Assembly: GCA_023394965.1 (NCBI GenBank) | Contig: JAEWZX010000009.1 | Span: forward strand, 1 to 64,000 | Source: Pseudomonadota bacterium | Lineage (GTDB): Bacteria; Pseudomonadota; Alphaproteobacteria; Sphingomonadales; Sphingomonadaceae | Direction: 5' to 3' | DNA: 64,000 bases | The notes under the pieces: model-generated | Databases searched by the model: none | What the model was told of the DNA's origin: nothing | Seen by the model: only the letters and a program-made list of their open reading frames with translations | Shown: piece after piece, positions 1-7,712 of the stretch | Position numbering within the stretch: position 1 is the first letter of the stretch | How the letters are laid out: every line of letters begins with the position of its first letter | Translations under genes and position numbers: made by a program

Positions 1-74
1 CCTTCGTGATCCAGGACCATCCGGACCGCACGTGCGCGAACCTCAGGTGCGAATTTGTTCGTTGTCTTACTCAT
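1..74 (-). CDS. IS3-family transposase OrfA, N-terminal fragment running off the window
   Basis: Reading leftwards from an ATG at 74, the minus strand encodes 24 codons beginning MSKTTNKFAPEVRARAVRM. This is the typical opening of the OrfA (helix-turn-helix) transposase subunit of IS3-family elements. The gene continues beyond base 1, so the full length and OrfB cannot be seen. About 50 bp upstream lies a terminal-repeat-like sequence (101-127), so this is the 5' side of an element that extends to the left. It abuts the IS1595 transposase fragment, which it appears to have interrupted. Recognition rests on memory of the family N-terminus. Confidence 0.75.
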   Translation of the reverse strand, partial: MSKTTNKFAPEVRARAVRMVLDHE

Positions 75-100
75 TACAGGCCCTTCCTCTCAGGAGTTAG

Positions 101-127
101 GGCCTCCGGCAATCCCGGGGCGGTTCA
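101..127 (-). repeat. Terminal inverted repeat of the IS3-family element
   Basis: Read on the minus strand from 127, the sequence begins TGAACCGCCCCGGG, the TG start and GC-rich form usual for IS3-family ends. The IS1595 transposase reading frame becomes recognisable immediately to the right, from about 129, which places the element boundary at about 127/128. The other end and the target duplication lie outside the window. Confidence 0.6.
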
Positions 128-347
128 CAACCGTTCGGGCAAGCGCCAGTGCGTTGTTATCATGCGCGAGCGCAAGGGCCGTTCGCTCCCGTTCGTTGTC
201 GCCAATGAAGGTGATGCGGTTCCGTTCGTTCGTGACCATGTTGGCACGCTCGCCACCATCCATGCCGATGAAGGCACTGGATGGGATGCGCTGCACGCTG
301 GTTGGGATACGCACCGCGTAAATCACTCGGTGCAGTTCATGGACAAG
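128..347 (+). pseudogene. IS1595-family (ISXO2-like) transposase, middle fragment
   Basis: Frame 1 from about 129 reads NRSGKRQCVVIMRERKGR and on through IHADEGTGWDAL and RVNHSVQFMDK, the central part of the DDE domain of ISXO2-like transposases, including the HADE(G/A)xGWDAL stretch. It is cut on the left by an IS3-family end and on the right, at codon Lys (345-347), by the IS21-family element. The frame resumes exactly at 2993 after the IS21 element and one copy of its 6-bp duplication. Its own N-terminus is missing, so it is not functional. Confidence 0.85.
342..347. repeat. Target-site duplication, left copy (GACAAG)
   Basis: GACAAG at 342-347 is repeated at 2993-2998, directly flanking the TG...CA ends of the IS21-family element. 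Removing the element and one copy restores the IS1595 reading frame as QFMDK-GVCTNQ. Confidence 0.9.
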
Positions 348-395
348 TGCTGCGCGACAAACAAGGTGAGGATCTTGCGACAATCAGGATGAGAA

Positions 396-456
396 TGCGG
401 TGTGGAGCCGGGAGACCGTAGGGCGTAGCCCGAAGGTTTTTCGGCTCCACACCGCA
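396..456 (+). promoter_or_regulatory. Long stem-loop in the istA leader, possible attenuator
   Basis: Perfect 15-bp arms at 396-410 and 442-456 (TGCGGTGTGGAGCCG and its complement) enclose 31 nt. The loop contains a smaller hairpin, ACC-GTA-GGGC-GTA-GCCC-GAA-GGT, followed by a run of T. It lies about 120 bp before the istA start, where it could stop read-through transcription from flanking promoters into the transposase. The structure is seen directly; the function is inferred. Confidence 0.5.
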
Positions 457-574
457 AATGGCCTTTTCGCTTGGTGGAGAGGTGATGGGTGATCGCGATG
501 TGTCTGGTAGCGAACGGCTTTTCCTTTTTCGGGAGAGCCGTCTTGTGCCGGGCAGACACGTCAACGATCATCAG

Positions 575-2059
575 ATGAGGCTTTACATGACATTGAGACG
601 AACCTTGCCGCCGGTGACGGCGGCGGCCGCCTGCGCGTTCAGCACGGCGACGGCGTACCGGATCGAGAGCGACACCCGGCTGCCGTCGCAGAAGAAGGCG
701 GTACGTGGCCGGCGGCGGCCCGATCCGCTGGCCGATATCTTCGACAGCGAGATCGTGCCTTTGCTCGAGGCGGCTCCTGGAATCCGCGCGGTCGCGGTGT
801 TCGAAGAGATGCAACGCCGTCATCCCGAGCTGCCTGATGGGGTGCGACGGACGATGGAGCGGCGTATCCGCTCCTGGCGGGCGCTGCACGGTCCCGAGCG
901 CGATGTGATCTTCCGCCAGGTGCATGAACCCGGCCGGCTCGGTCTATCCGATTTTACCGCCATGGGGGAACTCGGCGTAACCATCGTCGGCGAGAAGCTC
1001 GATCACCTGCTCTATCACTTCAGGCTTGCCTGTTCGGGCTTCGAGCATGCCCATGTGATCCTGGGCGGCGAAAGCCATGTCGCGCTGGCCGAGGGCCTGC
1101 AAAATGCGCTGTGGACCCTGGGCGGAGCGCCAAGGGAGCATCGCAGCGACAGCCTGTCGGCCGCGTTCCGCAACTTCGCTCGCGATGCAAGGGAGGATCT
1201 CACCCGGCGCTACGATGCGCTGTGTGCGCACTACCGGATGGAGCCGACCCGCAACAATCGCGGAGTGGCGCATGAGAACGGTGCGATCGAAAGTTCGCAT
1301 GGTCACCTGAAGGCCGCGGTTCGCGACGCGCTGCTGTTGCGTGGATCGAATGATTTTGCCGATCTTGCCGCCTACCGGCGCTTCATCGACGAGATCGTCG
1401 CGCGCAAGAATGCCCGAAATGCCAAGCGCATCGATGCCGAGCGCGGGGCACTGCAACCGCTCCCGGCGACGAGAACGACCGATTACGAGGAAGTGCTGGT
1501 CGCGGTGACGTCCTCGGGTGGATTTACCCTGCGCAAGGTCTTCTACACCGTTCCCTCGCGGCTGATCGGTCACCGGTTGCGTGTACGCCTCTACGATGAC
1601 CGGCTCGATCTCTTCCTGGGCGGAACCGCGCTGTTTACCCTGCCGCGCGGGCGCGCCGAAGCGAGCGGCAAGCATGGCCATGTCGTCGATTACCGCCATG
1701 TGATCCACGCTCTCCGCCGAAAACCCATGGCGCTGCTGGGCCTGGTCTACCGCGACCAGCTGTTCCCGCGCGAGGCCTATGCCAGGATGTTCGAACGGCT
1801 GCGCGAGCGGCTTGCCGATCGCATGGCGTGCCGGACCATGGTCGAACTGCTCAGCCTGGCGCATGAGAGGGCCTGCGAGGCCGAACTGGCTGGCGTAATG
1901 GAGGACCTGCTCGCTTTGCCTGGCGGTATGCCCGATATGGCGAAGCTTCGCGCCCGGTTCGCACCCGATCCGGCCACGCTGCCCGAAGTGCGGATCGATG
2001 CGGTGCCGCTTGCCCTCTACGAAGCGCTGCTCGACCGGCGCGTGGAGGAAACAGCATGA
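575..2059 (+). CDS. istA: IS21-family transposase IstA
   Basis: DDE transposase that carries out strand transfer of the IS21-type element together with IstB. The frame is open from 458, but the ATG at 575 (MRLYMTLRRT, 494 aa) matches the usual start of this subgroup. An N-terminal helix-turn-helix lies around residues 12-30. The likely catalytic triad is Asp126 (LSDFTAMGELG), Asp192 (HRSDSLSAA) and Glu239 (HENGAIESSHGH). The C-terminal part (TVPSRLIGHRLRVRLYDD) is the usual IstA beta-barrel region. Its stop overlaps the istB start as ATGA. The gene has no internal stops or frameshifts. Confidence 0.95.
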   Translation: MRLYMTLRRTLPPVTAAAACAFSTATAYRIESDTRLPSQKKAVRGRRRPDPLADIFDSEIVPLLEAAPGIRAVAVFEEMQRRHPELPDGVRRTMERRIRSWRALHGPERDVIFRQVHEPGRLGLSDFTAMGELGVTIVGEKLDHLLYHFRLACSGFEHAHVILGGESHVALAEGLQNALWTLGGAPREHRSDSLSAAFRNFARDAREDLTRRYDALCAHYRMEPTRNNRGVAHENGAIESSHGHLKAAVRDALLLRGSNDFADLAAYRRFIDEIVARKNARNAKRIDAERGALQPLPATRTTDYEEVLVAVTSSGGFTLRKVFYTVPSRLIGHRLRVRLYDDRLDLFLGGTALFTLPRGRAEASGKHGHVVDYRHVIHALRRKPMALLGLVYRDQLFPREAYARMFERLRERLADRMACRTMVELLSLAHERACEAELAGVMEDLLALPGGMPDMAKLRARFAPDPATLPEVRIDAVPLALYEALLDRRVEETA

Positions 2060-2892
2060 CCCAGGCGATCGACACCACCAGGCTCACCCTTATGCTCAAC
2101 GAACTGCGGCTTCCCACGATCAAGCAGATGTGGCCCAGCTTCGCCGAACGCGCGGACAAGGAAGGTTGGCCGGCAGCACGCTTCCTTGCCACCATCGCCG
2201 AGCATGAGATCGCCGATCGCGACCGGCGGCGCAGGGAACGTCACCTCGCCGAAGCCAAGCTGCTTCCCGGCAAGACACTCGATACGTTCGACTTCGATGC
2301 CGTGCCGATGATCTCTAAGGCGCAGGTCATGGCCATCTGCGCGGGCGATGGCTGGCTCGGCAACGGTGCCAACCTGATCCTGTTCGGACCGCCCGGTGGG
2401 GGAAAGTCGCATCTCTCATCGGCGATCGGCCTCGCGCTGATCGAGAATGGCTGGCGGGTGCTGTTCGCCCGAACGTCGGACCTTGTCCAGAAACTGCAGG
2501 TCGCACGGCGCGAACTCGCGCTCGAAAATGCGATCAACCGGCTCGACAGGTTCGATCTGCTTATACTTGACGACCTTGCCTATGTCGCCAAGGACCAGGC
2601 CGAAACCTCCGTCCTGTTCGAGCTGATCAGCGCCAGATATGAGCGGCGTTCGCTGCTCATCACCGCCAACCAGCCCTTCGGCGACTGGAACAAGGTCTTC
2701 CCCGATCCAGCCATGACGCTCGCCGCGGTGGATCGCCTCGTGCATCATGCGACGATCTTCGAAATGAACGTCGAAAGCTATCGCAGGCGAACCGCCATCG
2801 ACCGAAAACAGCAAGGTCCGGGAAGACCCGCGAAATCCGCCACGCCGAAAAACACGGTCGTGTCGCTCAGCGACAATCAGCCCGCGACATAA
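2056..2892 (+). CDS. istB: IS21-family helper ATPase IstB
   Basis: AAA+ ATPase, related to DnaC, that forms a clamp on target DNA and activates IstA. The protein is 278 aa, normal length. Walker A is GPPGGGKS at residues 111-118, Walker B is LLILDD around 168-173, and the sensor region LLITANQPF follows. It starts 4 nt inside the istA stop, so the two are translationally coupled. The basic C-terminus (RRRTAIDRKQQGPGRP) is typical of the family. The right end of the element follows within 100 bp. Confidence 0.95.
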   Translation: MTQAIDTTRLTLMLNELRLPTIKQMWPSFAERADKEGWPAARFLATIAEHEIADRDRRRRERHLAEAKLLPGKTLDTFDFDAVPMISKAQVMAICAGDGWLGNGANLILFGPPGGGKSHLSSAIGLALIENGWRVLFARTSDLVQKLQVARRELALENAINRLDRFDLLILDDLAYVAKDQAETSVLFELISARYERRSLLITANQPFGDWNKVFPDPAMTLAAVDRLVHHATIFEMNVESYRRRTAIDRKQQGPGRPAKSATPKNTVVSLSDNQPAT

Positions 2893-2992
2893 GGCTTGCC
2901 AGCGACAATCAAACACGACAAACAATACCGCGTCGCGGTCATCGCTTCTCAACTTGATCGTCGCTGCTTCTCATCCAGAATGTCGCGCTACA

Positions 2993-2998
2993 GACAAG
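2993..2998. repeat. Target-site duplication, right copy (GACAAG)
   Basis: Second copy of the 6-bp duplication made by the IS21-family insertion, directly after the terminal CA at 2991-2992. Confidence 0.9.
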
Positions 2999-3223
2999 GG
3001 CGTTTGCACCAATCAGGCCGAAAGCTACTTTAGCCGCCTTCGCCGCATGGAAACTGGTACTCACCACCACATCGCAGGCCCGTATCTCTACGCTTACGCA
3101 AACGAGTGTGCATGGCGGGAAGACATGCGCCGTGTAGACAACGGTTCGCAGGCTATGACGCTAACTGGTGCGGCTATGGCTTCGGGTAACAGCCGCCAGT
3201 GGTCGGGCTACTGGCAAAGGTGA
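2993..3223 (+). pseudogene. IS1595-family transposase, C-terminal fragment
   Basis: From codon Asp at 2993 the frame reads DKGVCTNQAESYFSRLRRM, then THHHIAGPYLYAYANE and ends SGYWQR. This is the C-terminal half of the ISXO2/IS1595 DDE domain, with its conserved NQAESFFSRLRR and GTHHHIAG signatures. It continues in the same frame as the 128-347 fragment once the IS21 element is removed. An ATG at 2954 lies within the IS21 end and has no meaning for this protein. I could not identify the right terminal repeat of the IS1595 element. Confidence 0.85.
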
Positions 3224-3751
3224 TTAAAAGAGTTGCTTTCTCCATACACCCTTGGGTTTCTTCTTGTCTTTTACCCAGGTGTAGAGTGCTTCAAACTCAC
3301 AAAAAACAGTTGTAGAACCAGTTCTCTGCCGAAGCGCATGCACAAACGGCGCGCCTTTGGTCCAATATTTTATGACGGTGCCGTGGCAGAATTTTCTGTA
3401 TAACTCGTAATCCATAATGCCCAGTTGGATTGACGTAGAAATTAGTTCAAAATCGTTAAGGACAAGTCGAATGGCTTCAGCTTCCTTAGATGATTCCTTT
3501 TTGAGATCGGCCCATTTTGCGAGCCCCCCATCCTTGCTCGCCAACTTTATAAAAAGCTTTTGTGCCGCCAACATGTCACGGTCCATATTAGTAGCAGCCA
3601 TGTGGTCCATCGTCGCGCGGCGACGTGCAATGAAACGACTGGTTATGACACCCCAGATTGCGATGGCCGATGCAATACCGGACGCAACTAAAACGGCCCC
3701 CAGCGGGGTGCTGGGGGCCGTAGTTTGGGTTATCTCAATCAAGGGTGACAA
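3224..3751 (-). CDS. DUF4760-like membrane-anchored protein
   Basis: 175 aa. Residues about 16-38 (LGAVLVASGIASAIAIWGVI) form one membrane segment, followed by a basic stretch (RFIARRRA) that suggests a cytoplasmic C-terminal domain. The rest (AIRLVLNDFELISTSIQLGI, later FCHGTVIKYW) resembles DUF4760, a family of unknown function often found in accessory regions. Base composition is clearly more AT-rich than the housekeeping genes to the right, and the gene sits in the mobile island. Its stop codon abuts the end of the IS1595 remnant, so the C-terminus may have been trimmed. A 12-bp inverted repeat lies in its first codons (3693-3721). I cannot assign a function. Confidence 0.65.
   Translation of the reverse strand: MSPLIEITQTTAPSTPLGAVLVASGIASAIAIWGVITSRFIARRRATMDHMAATNMDRDMLAAQKLFIKLASKDGGLAKWADLKKESSKEAEAIRLVLNDFELISTSIQLGIMDYELYRKFCHGTVIKYWTKGAPFVHALRQRTGSTTVFCEFEALYTWVKDKKKPKGVWRKQLF
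3693..3721 (-). promoter_or_regulatory. Perfect 12-bp hairpin in the first codons of the DUF4760-like gene
   Basis: Arms ACGGCCCCCAGC (3693-3704) and its exact complement (3710-3721) flank a 5-nt loop. On the minus strand the stem is followed by TTTTAG, which gives a terminator-like look. It lies between codons about 10 and 20 of the minus-strand gene. It could lower expression, or mean that the true start is downstream. Confidence 0.4.
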
Positions 3752-4030
3752 CTTAGCTCAGGCCACCCCAGCTATCGAATCGAATGTTCATTGTGTCTCT
3801 CCTTTCTGGGTTAGAAATCTAACCGCCAACCGGTTAACCAACGGTGCACTCTGCTTGCAGGTTCCCGCAAGCTTGGCACCTCATATGATTATGTTTAGCG
3901 GCATCGTTGATGATTTCTCAGTTTCAATCTAATCAAAGTCGGAATTAGCCGCAAATGCTAATATTGCGATGATCGCGGTTCATGTGGGTTCGATGGTACG
4001 TCAACACAACTGCTGGGGGTGCGCACCCAT

Positions 4031-4459
4031 TTAAGCGACAGACCACACTAGAAGCCCTCCAGAACCACTCCGGGATTGCACCAGAGTGCGCTCCCGTAAG
4101 TTGCGCAGGGCTGCACCTATCCTCTTGTGCATTGCCTTCTGTAGGCCGCTGTCGTTCAAGTTAAGCTCGCGTTCTGCCATGAGGCGCAGCGTTATCGCTT
4201 TGGCATCCATAGGCCCCTCCTTGCGCAGCATGGCTAGGATTGCCCGCGTCACTTGTCCTTTGAATGCCCTGTGACGTGGTGGAAGCGGCTTAGGCTTTAT
4301 CTCGTCTAGCTCTATGTCCGGCACGAACATGCGCAGGGATGCGTCTATGTGGTCCATGTCGATGAAGGCTTGCCGTAGCTGATCCTGCAATGCGTCGATC
4401 TGTCCGGCGAGTTCGCCCCGCTTGTTGCGTAGGGCGGTGATTGCGTGTGTTGTAACCAT
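4031..4459 (-). CDS. Hypothetical protein with N-terminal coiled coil and C-terminal winged-helix-like part
   Basis: 142 aa from the ATG at 4459 (MVTTHAITALRNKRGELAGQ); an in-frame ATG at 4492 gives 11 more residues but fits less well. Residues 1-45 look helical and coiled (LRNKRGELAGQIDALQDQLR). The second half (VTRAILAMLRKEGPMDAKAI and RIGAALRNLRERTLVQ) looks like a winged-helix fold. I recall similar proteins beside recombinases and mobile regions of Alphaproteobacteria, but know no function. It is the last gene of the island before the comM remnant, transcribed away from it. Confidence 0.6.
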   Translation of the reverse strand: MVTTHAITALRNKRGELAGQIDALQDQLRQAFIDMDHIDASLRMFVPDIELDEIKPKPLPPRHRAFKGQVTRAILAMLRKEGPMDAKAITLRLMAERELNLNDSGLQKAMHKRIGAALRNLRERTLVQSRSGSGGLLVWSVA

Positions 4460-4522
4460 GTGCGATACATAGTGGATTACAGGCGATGGCATCTACAATT
4501 CATTTGGTGCGTCTGCTACATA

Positions 4523-5128
4523 ATGCCGGAATTCCAGCGTTCCGTGCTCGATTCGCTGCGCCAGCCGCTGGAAACGGGCAAGGTGGATGTGGCCCGCGCC
4601 AATGCCCATGTGACATTTCCAGCCAATGTTCAGCTTGTCGCGGCCATGAACCCTTGTCGTTGCGGCCATCTGGGCGATGCCGCCCTTGCCTGCAGCCGCG
4701 CCCCCAGATGTGCGGCCGATTACCAGAGCAAGGTTTCCGGTCCGATGCTTGATCGGATCGACCTGCATGTCGAAGTCGACCCGGTCAGCGCCGCCGATCT
4801 GGCCCTGCCGCCTCCGGCCGAAGGCAGCGCAGAAGTTGCCGCGCGGGTGGCAAAAGCCCGCCACCGCCAGACAGAACGCGCCGGGGCGACCAAGGCCCGC
4901 ACGAATGCAGATCTCGACGGTGATGCCTTGGAAACCTTCGCCACACCGGATGAACCGGGTCGCCAGCTTCTGCTACAGGCTGCCACCACCATGCGGCTGT
5001 CCGCGCGCAGTTATACGCGCATGCTGCGTGTGGCGCGTACCATCGCCGATCTTTCCGGTGTGGAACAGGTCGGCCGAATCCATGTGGCAGAAGCGCTCAG
5101 TTATCGAAGGCAGGCACCCAGAGCATAG
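4523..5128 (+). pseudogene. comM: ComM/YifB-type AAA ATPase, C-terminal remnant
   Basis: The 201 codons match the C-terminal two fifths of the Mg-chelatase-like ComM/YifB family, normally about 500 aa. Recognisable parts are PEFQRSVLDSLRQPLE, MNPCRCGHLGD, LDRIDLHVEV and SARSYTRMLRVARTIADL. Intact ComM, a hexameric helicase for branch migration in natural transformation, would have the Walker A/B motifs upstream. Here the sequence left of about 4523 is unrelated island DNA, so the N-terminal part is missing from this side. An ATG at 4523 happens to open the frame (MPEFQ, where the family has LPEFQ). comM is a known insertion site for islands such as AbaR in Acinetobacter. Confidence 0.88.
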
Positions 5129-5158
5129 GGTGTCCGAGCGGACACGCCGGGTCAGGCG

Positions 5159-5506
5159 TTATTCCTCGCCCATATCGAGGTTCAGCTTGACCGTTTCATG
5201 TTCGTGGTCACCCTCGAACTTCTTGAGGAAGTCTTCGATCGGCATCTGCTGGCCACGATCGACGAGGGGATTCATGCTCGCCATTTCCACCGCCTTCAGC
5301 TCATCCGGCGTCATACGCACGTGGATGAAGGGCACCCAGATTTCGCCGAAATCGGCCTGCTGATACCATACGTCGAGAATGTCGTAGGACGCCCATTGCC
5401 CGCTCGGTTCCTTCAGGCGGATGCCCTCGCCAATGCGGGGCACGGTCATCGCCTTGATGCGATGCACGGTCTGATGCGTTTCGTTCTGGACTTCGATTTC
5501 AATCAC
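5159..5506 (-). CDS. Conserved hypothetical protein, about 115 aa
   Basis: The frame is open back to 5614, but the region before GTG 5506 (VIEIEVQNETHQTV) has little protein-like character, so I prefer this start. No Shine-Dalgarno sequence settles it. The sequence reads as a small beta-rich soluble protein (RIGEGIRLKEPSGQW, then DVWYQQADFGEIWVPFIHVR) followed by an acidic tail (FEGDHEHETVKLNLDMGEE). There is no signal peptide, membrane segment or known motif. It is convergent with the comM remnant. Confidence 0.5.
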   Translation of the reverse strand: MIEIEVQNETHQTVHRIKAMTVPRIGEGIRLKEPSGQWASYDILDVWYQQADFGEIWVPFIHVRMTPDELKAVEMASMNPLVDRGQQMPIEDFLKKFEGDHEHETVKLNLDMGEE

Positions 5507-5740
5507 AATGGCAGGTCCGGCTGTGCAGGAAGGCTTCGCGAAGATCCCAAATCTGACAGCGACGTGTTGAAATGGTTTTAACGGTGACGTCACGGTGGCA
5601 TAGCGGCGCTGCACGGTGCGGGCCGCAAAGGCTTTTCTTGTATCCGAGCCGTGTTTCGCCCATGCCGAATCATGCGGGGCAAAGCATGAAATTCCGGTGT
5701 TTGCCGGCCAGAGGCACAGACGTCAGAACCCCATAAAACC

Positions 5741-6541
5741 GTGACTGCCAACACCACCCTGATTGATTCGCTGCGCAGACGGTTCGACGATATGCGCCCC
5801 GAGCTGCGGCAACGATTGCCTGCGCTGGGCCTGGCTCTGGCTCTGGAGGCACTGCTCGTGCTGATATTGCTGTCGCTCGGGTCGGTCAGGCAGCAGGCGG
5901 GCGAAATACGCGATACGCTGGTCGCCTTTACCACGACCCCGCCCGCCGACCCCGCGGCAGAACCCGAACAGCCTCCGTCGCCTTCTGCCGCGGACGTTCC
6001 GAAACCATCACCGCAGGAACCGTCGCCGCAGCAGCCACCACAGCAGGAAACGGCTCCGCTGACGCCTCCTTCTCCGGCTGCAGCTGCACCGCGCCCCATC
6101 CTGCGCAATGACTTCTCGCTCGATAATGCGCCAAAGCGCGCGCCTGCCGCACCTGCACAGTCGCCTCAGGCTTATGGCCCTCCCGACACGGGCTCCCCGG
6201 GCGACACTCCTCGCATTGCGGGCAGTGGCCCGAATGGCGAGCCGCTTTATGCCGCACGGTGGTATCGCCGCCCCTATGACGAGGAGCTCGCCGGTTATCT
6301 ATCCGCTGCGCGCGGCCCGGGCTGGGGCCTGATCGACTGCAAAACCGCACCCGATTTTCGCGTCGAAAGCTGCGTTATTGTGGGTGAATGGCCGCAAGGT
6401 TCGGGCATCGGAAAGGCGGTTCAGGCAGCAGCGTGGCAGTTCAAGGTTCGCCCGCCAGTGAAGGGCGGCCGTCCCATGGTGGGTGAGTGGGTGCGCATCA
6501 GGATAGATTACGGGATCAAACCAGGGTCTCCGGTGGGATAA
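5741..6541 (+). CDS. TonB-like protein: membrane anchor, proline-rich linker, C-terminal domain
   Basis: 266 aa from a GTG start. A single membrane segment lies at about 26-46 (PALGLALALEALLVLILLSL). Residues about 65-150 are a proline-rich linker (PEQPPSPSAADVPKPSPQEP) of the kind that spans the periplasm. The final 90 residues form a compact domain that keeps two cysteines (IDCKTAPDFRVESC). The architecture matches energy transducers such as TonB, which couple ExbBD to outer-membrane receptors, but the C-terminal domain is not a canonical TonB_C by eye. No exbB/exbD or receptor gene is adjacent. Confidence 0.6.
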   Translation: MTANTTLIDSLRRRFDDMRPELRQRLPALGLALALEALLVLILLSLGSVRQQAGEIRDTLVAFTTTPPADPAAEPEQPPSPSAADVPKPSPQEPSPQQPPQQETAPLTPPSPAAAAPRPILRNDFSLDNAPKRAPAAPAQSPQAYGPPDTGSPGDTPRIAGSGPNGEPLYAARWYRRPYDEELAGYLSAARGPGWGLIDCKTAPDFRVESCVIVGEWPQGSGIGKAVQAAAWQFKVRPPVKGGRPMVGEWVRIRIDYGIKPGSPVG

Positions 6542-6582
6542 ACCCACCCTCAAAAAACGCGCCGGTGACGCCGCACGCCTTG

Positions 6583-7140
6583 TCAGGCCGCGTTCTTTCT
6601 GGGTCTGCGGGCATCGGCAATGTGCACCACATCGCCACGATCCAGTTCCCCGGAAGACTGCGCTTTGGAACCATCGGCCCGAACACCGAGATTGTTGCGT
6701 TCGACAAAATAGAGATCGGCCGGGCCGAGAATGCGGCCATCATGGCTGAGGATCGAGGTGGGACCGATCGGCAGGCGATCGCGCTCGTCCACCAAGACCG
6801 GGTTCTCGACTACCTCTTCGCCGTACTTCTGCCCCCATTGCCGCAGGGCAACCATGGCGGGCAGCAGATCCAATCCCTTGGAGGTCAAGCGATATTCGAT
6901 CTTGCGCTTGTCATGGGCACAGGGATCACGCTTGAGAATCCCGTTTTCCACCAGCTTGGCCAGACGGTTCGACAGGATATTGCGTGCGATGCCGAGTTCG
7001 GTGAGATATTCTTCGAAATGGCGAAGCCCATTGAAACTGGCCCGAAGGATCATGAACGACCAGCGTTCCCCCATGGCTTCAAGTGCTTGCGGCAGGCCGC
7101 ACTCGGTCAGTTCACGCAGCTCCTCGCGGATATTGCCCAT
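6583..7140 (-). CDS. HxlR-family transcriptional regulator
   Basis: 185 aa. Residues about 10-105 form the HxlR-type winged helix: a family cysteine near the N-terminus (LTECGLPQALEAMGERWSFM), then FNGLRHFEEYLTELGIARNI, LSNRLAKLVENGILKR and the wing RKIEYRLTSKGLDLLP. HxlR proteins often respond to aldehydes or redox stress. The C-terminal 70 residues are an extension beyond the minimal domain. The gene is divergent from the small secreted protein at 7326, and the 185 bp between them probably hold both promoters. Confidence 0.9.
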   Translation of the reverse strand: MGNIREELRELTECGLPQALEAMGERWSFMILRASFNGLRHFEEYLTELGIARNILSNRLAKLVENGILKRDPCAHDKRKIEYRLTSKGLDLLPAMVALRQWGQKYGEEVVENPVLVDERDRLPIGPTSILSHDGRILGPADLYFVERNNLGVRADGSKAQSSGELDRGDVVHIADARRPRKNAA

Positions 7141-7325
7141 AATTTCAGTCCTTTTGCAGGAACCTATCTAGCGGAAAAATTCGATTTGCCAAATTTTTAC
7201 AGAGTGAGTTGCGATATTCTTCCGGGAAAGCTATGCGGCATTGCACAATAGGTTTCTTATTGCAACTTAGTTGCGCAGACAGCAACCTCTGTTGATAAAA
7301 TTGCAATCGGTAAGGACTTTATTCG

Positions 7326-7670
7326 ATGATCTCCATTCTTTCCCGCCGGGTCACTTTTGGCGCTTTTGCCGCTGCTGCGACCTTCACCTCGCTGGCTTTC
7401 GGCACTGCGCTCGTGCCATCCGCCGCTAACGCTAGATCGGGTGCCTCCTATTACGCAGTGGAACTGGCTCAGCCTGTTGCTGCCAAGACCACCACTATCG
7501 CTGGTGGCGTTGCCTGGGCCTGCTCCGGCACGACCTGCGTCGCGCAGAAGGGCAGTTCTCGCCCGCTTCGTGTATGCCGCGAACTGCAGCGCCAGCACGG
7601 CCAGATCGTCTCTTTCACCGCCAAGGACAAGGAACTGGACGCCGATAATCTGGCGAAGTGCAACGGCTGA
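7326..7670 (+). CDS. CC_3452-family small secreted protein
   Basis: 114 aa with a clear signal peptide (about 1-36; FGAFAAAATFTSLAFGTALV, cleavage near SAANA). The mature part has the two-cysteine core WACSGTTCVAQKGSSRP and a later VCRELQR...LAKCNG. This matches the CC_3452 family of periplasmic or secreted proteins in Caulobacterales and Sphingomonadales. The function is unknown. It is followed by a good terminator (7713-7745). Confidence 0.75.
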   Translation: MISILSRRVTFGAFAAAATFTSLAFGTALVPSAANARSGASYYAVELAQPVAAKTTTIAGGVAWACSGTTCVAQKGSSRPLRVCRELQRQHGQIVSFTAKDKELDADNLAKCNG

Positions 7671-7712
7671 ATCGCTTTCCTCCCCACCCCCTCTCCATCG
7701 GGTGGCCTACTC

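Larger units (their letters stand above)
348..2992 (+). mobile_element. IS21-family insertion sequence, complete (2645 bp)
   Basis: The left end starts TGCTGCGCGACA and the right end, read inward on the minus strand, starts TGTAGCGCGACA. Each end carries two tandem copies of a motif like GCGACAnTCnGGATGAGAA, about 25 bp apart. These multiple terminal repeats are a hallmark of IS21. The element is flanked by a 6-bp duplication (GACAAG) and carries istA and istB with a 4-nt overlap. All parts look intact, so it may still be mobile. It sits inside an older IS1595-type transposase gene. Confidence 0.93.

Noticed and set aside
90..383. Minus-strand frame over the left IS fragments (97 codons)
   Set aside because: It crosses the IS3/IS1595 and IS1595/IS21 boundaries, and the opposite strand carries the IS1595 transposase frame.
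5130..5145. Small hairpin after the comM remnant (GTGTCCG-AG-CGGACAC) as a terminator
   Set aside because: The loop of two bases is too small and no T run follows; not listed as a terminator.
7513..7540. CC_3452-family gene as part of the HxlR regulon
   Set aside because: Divergent position alone is not enough; no shared operator could be identified.
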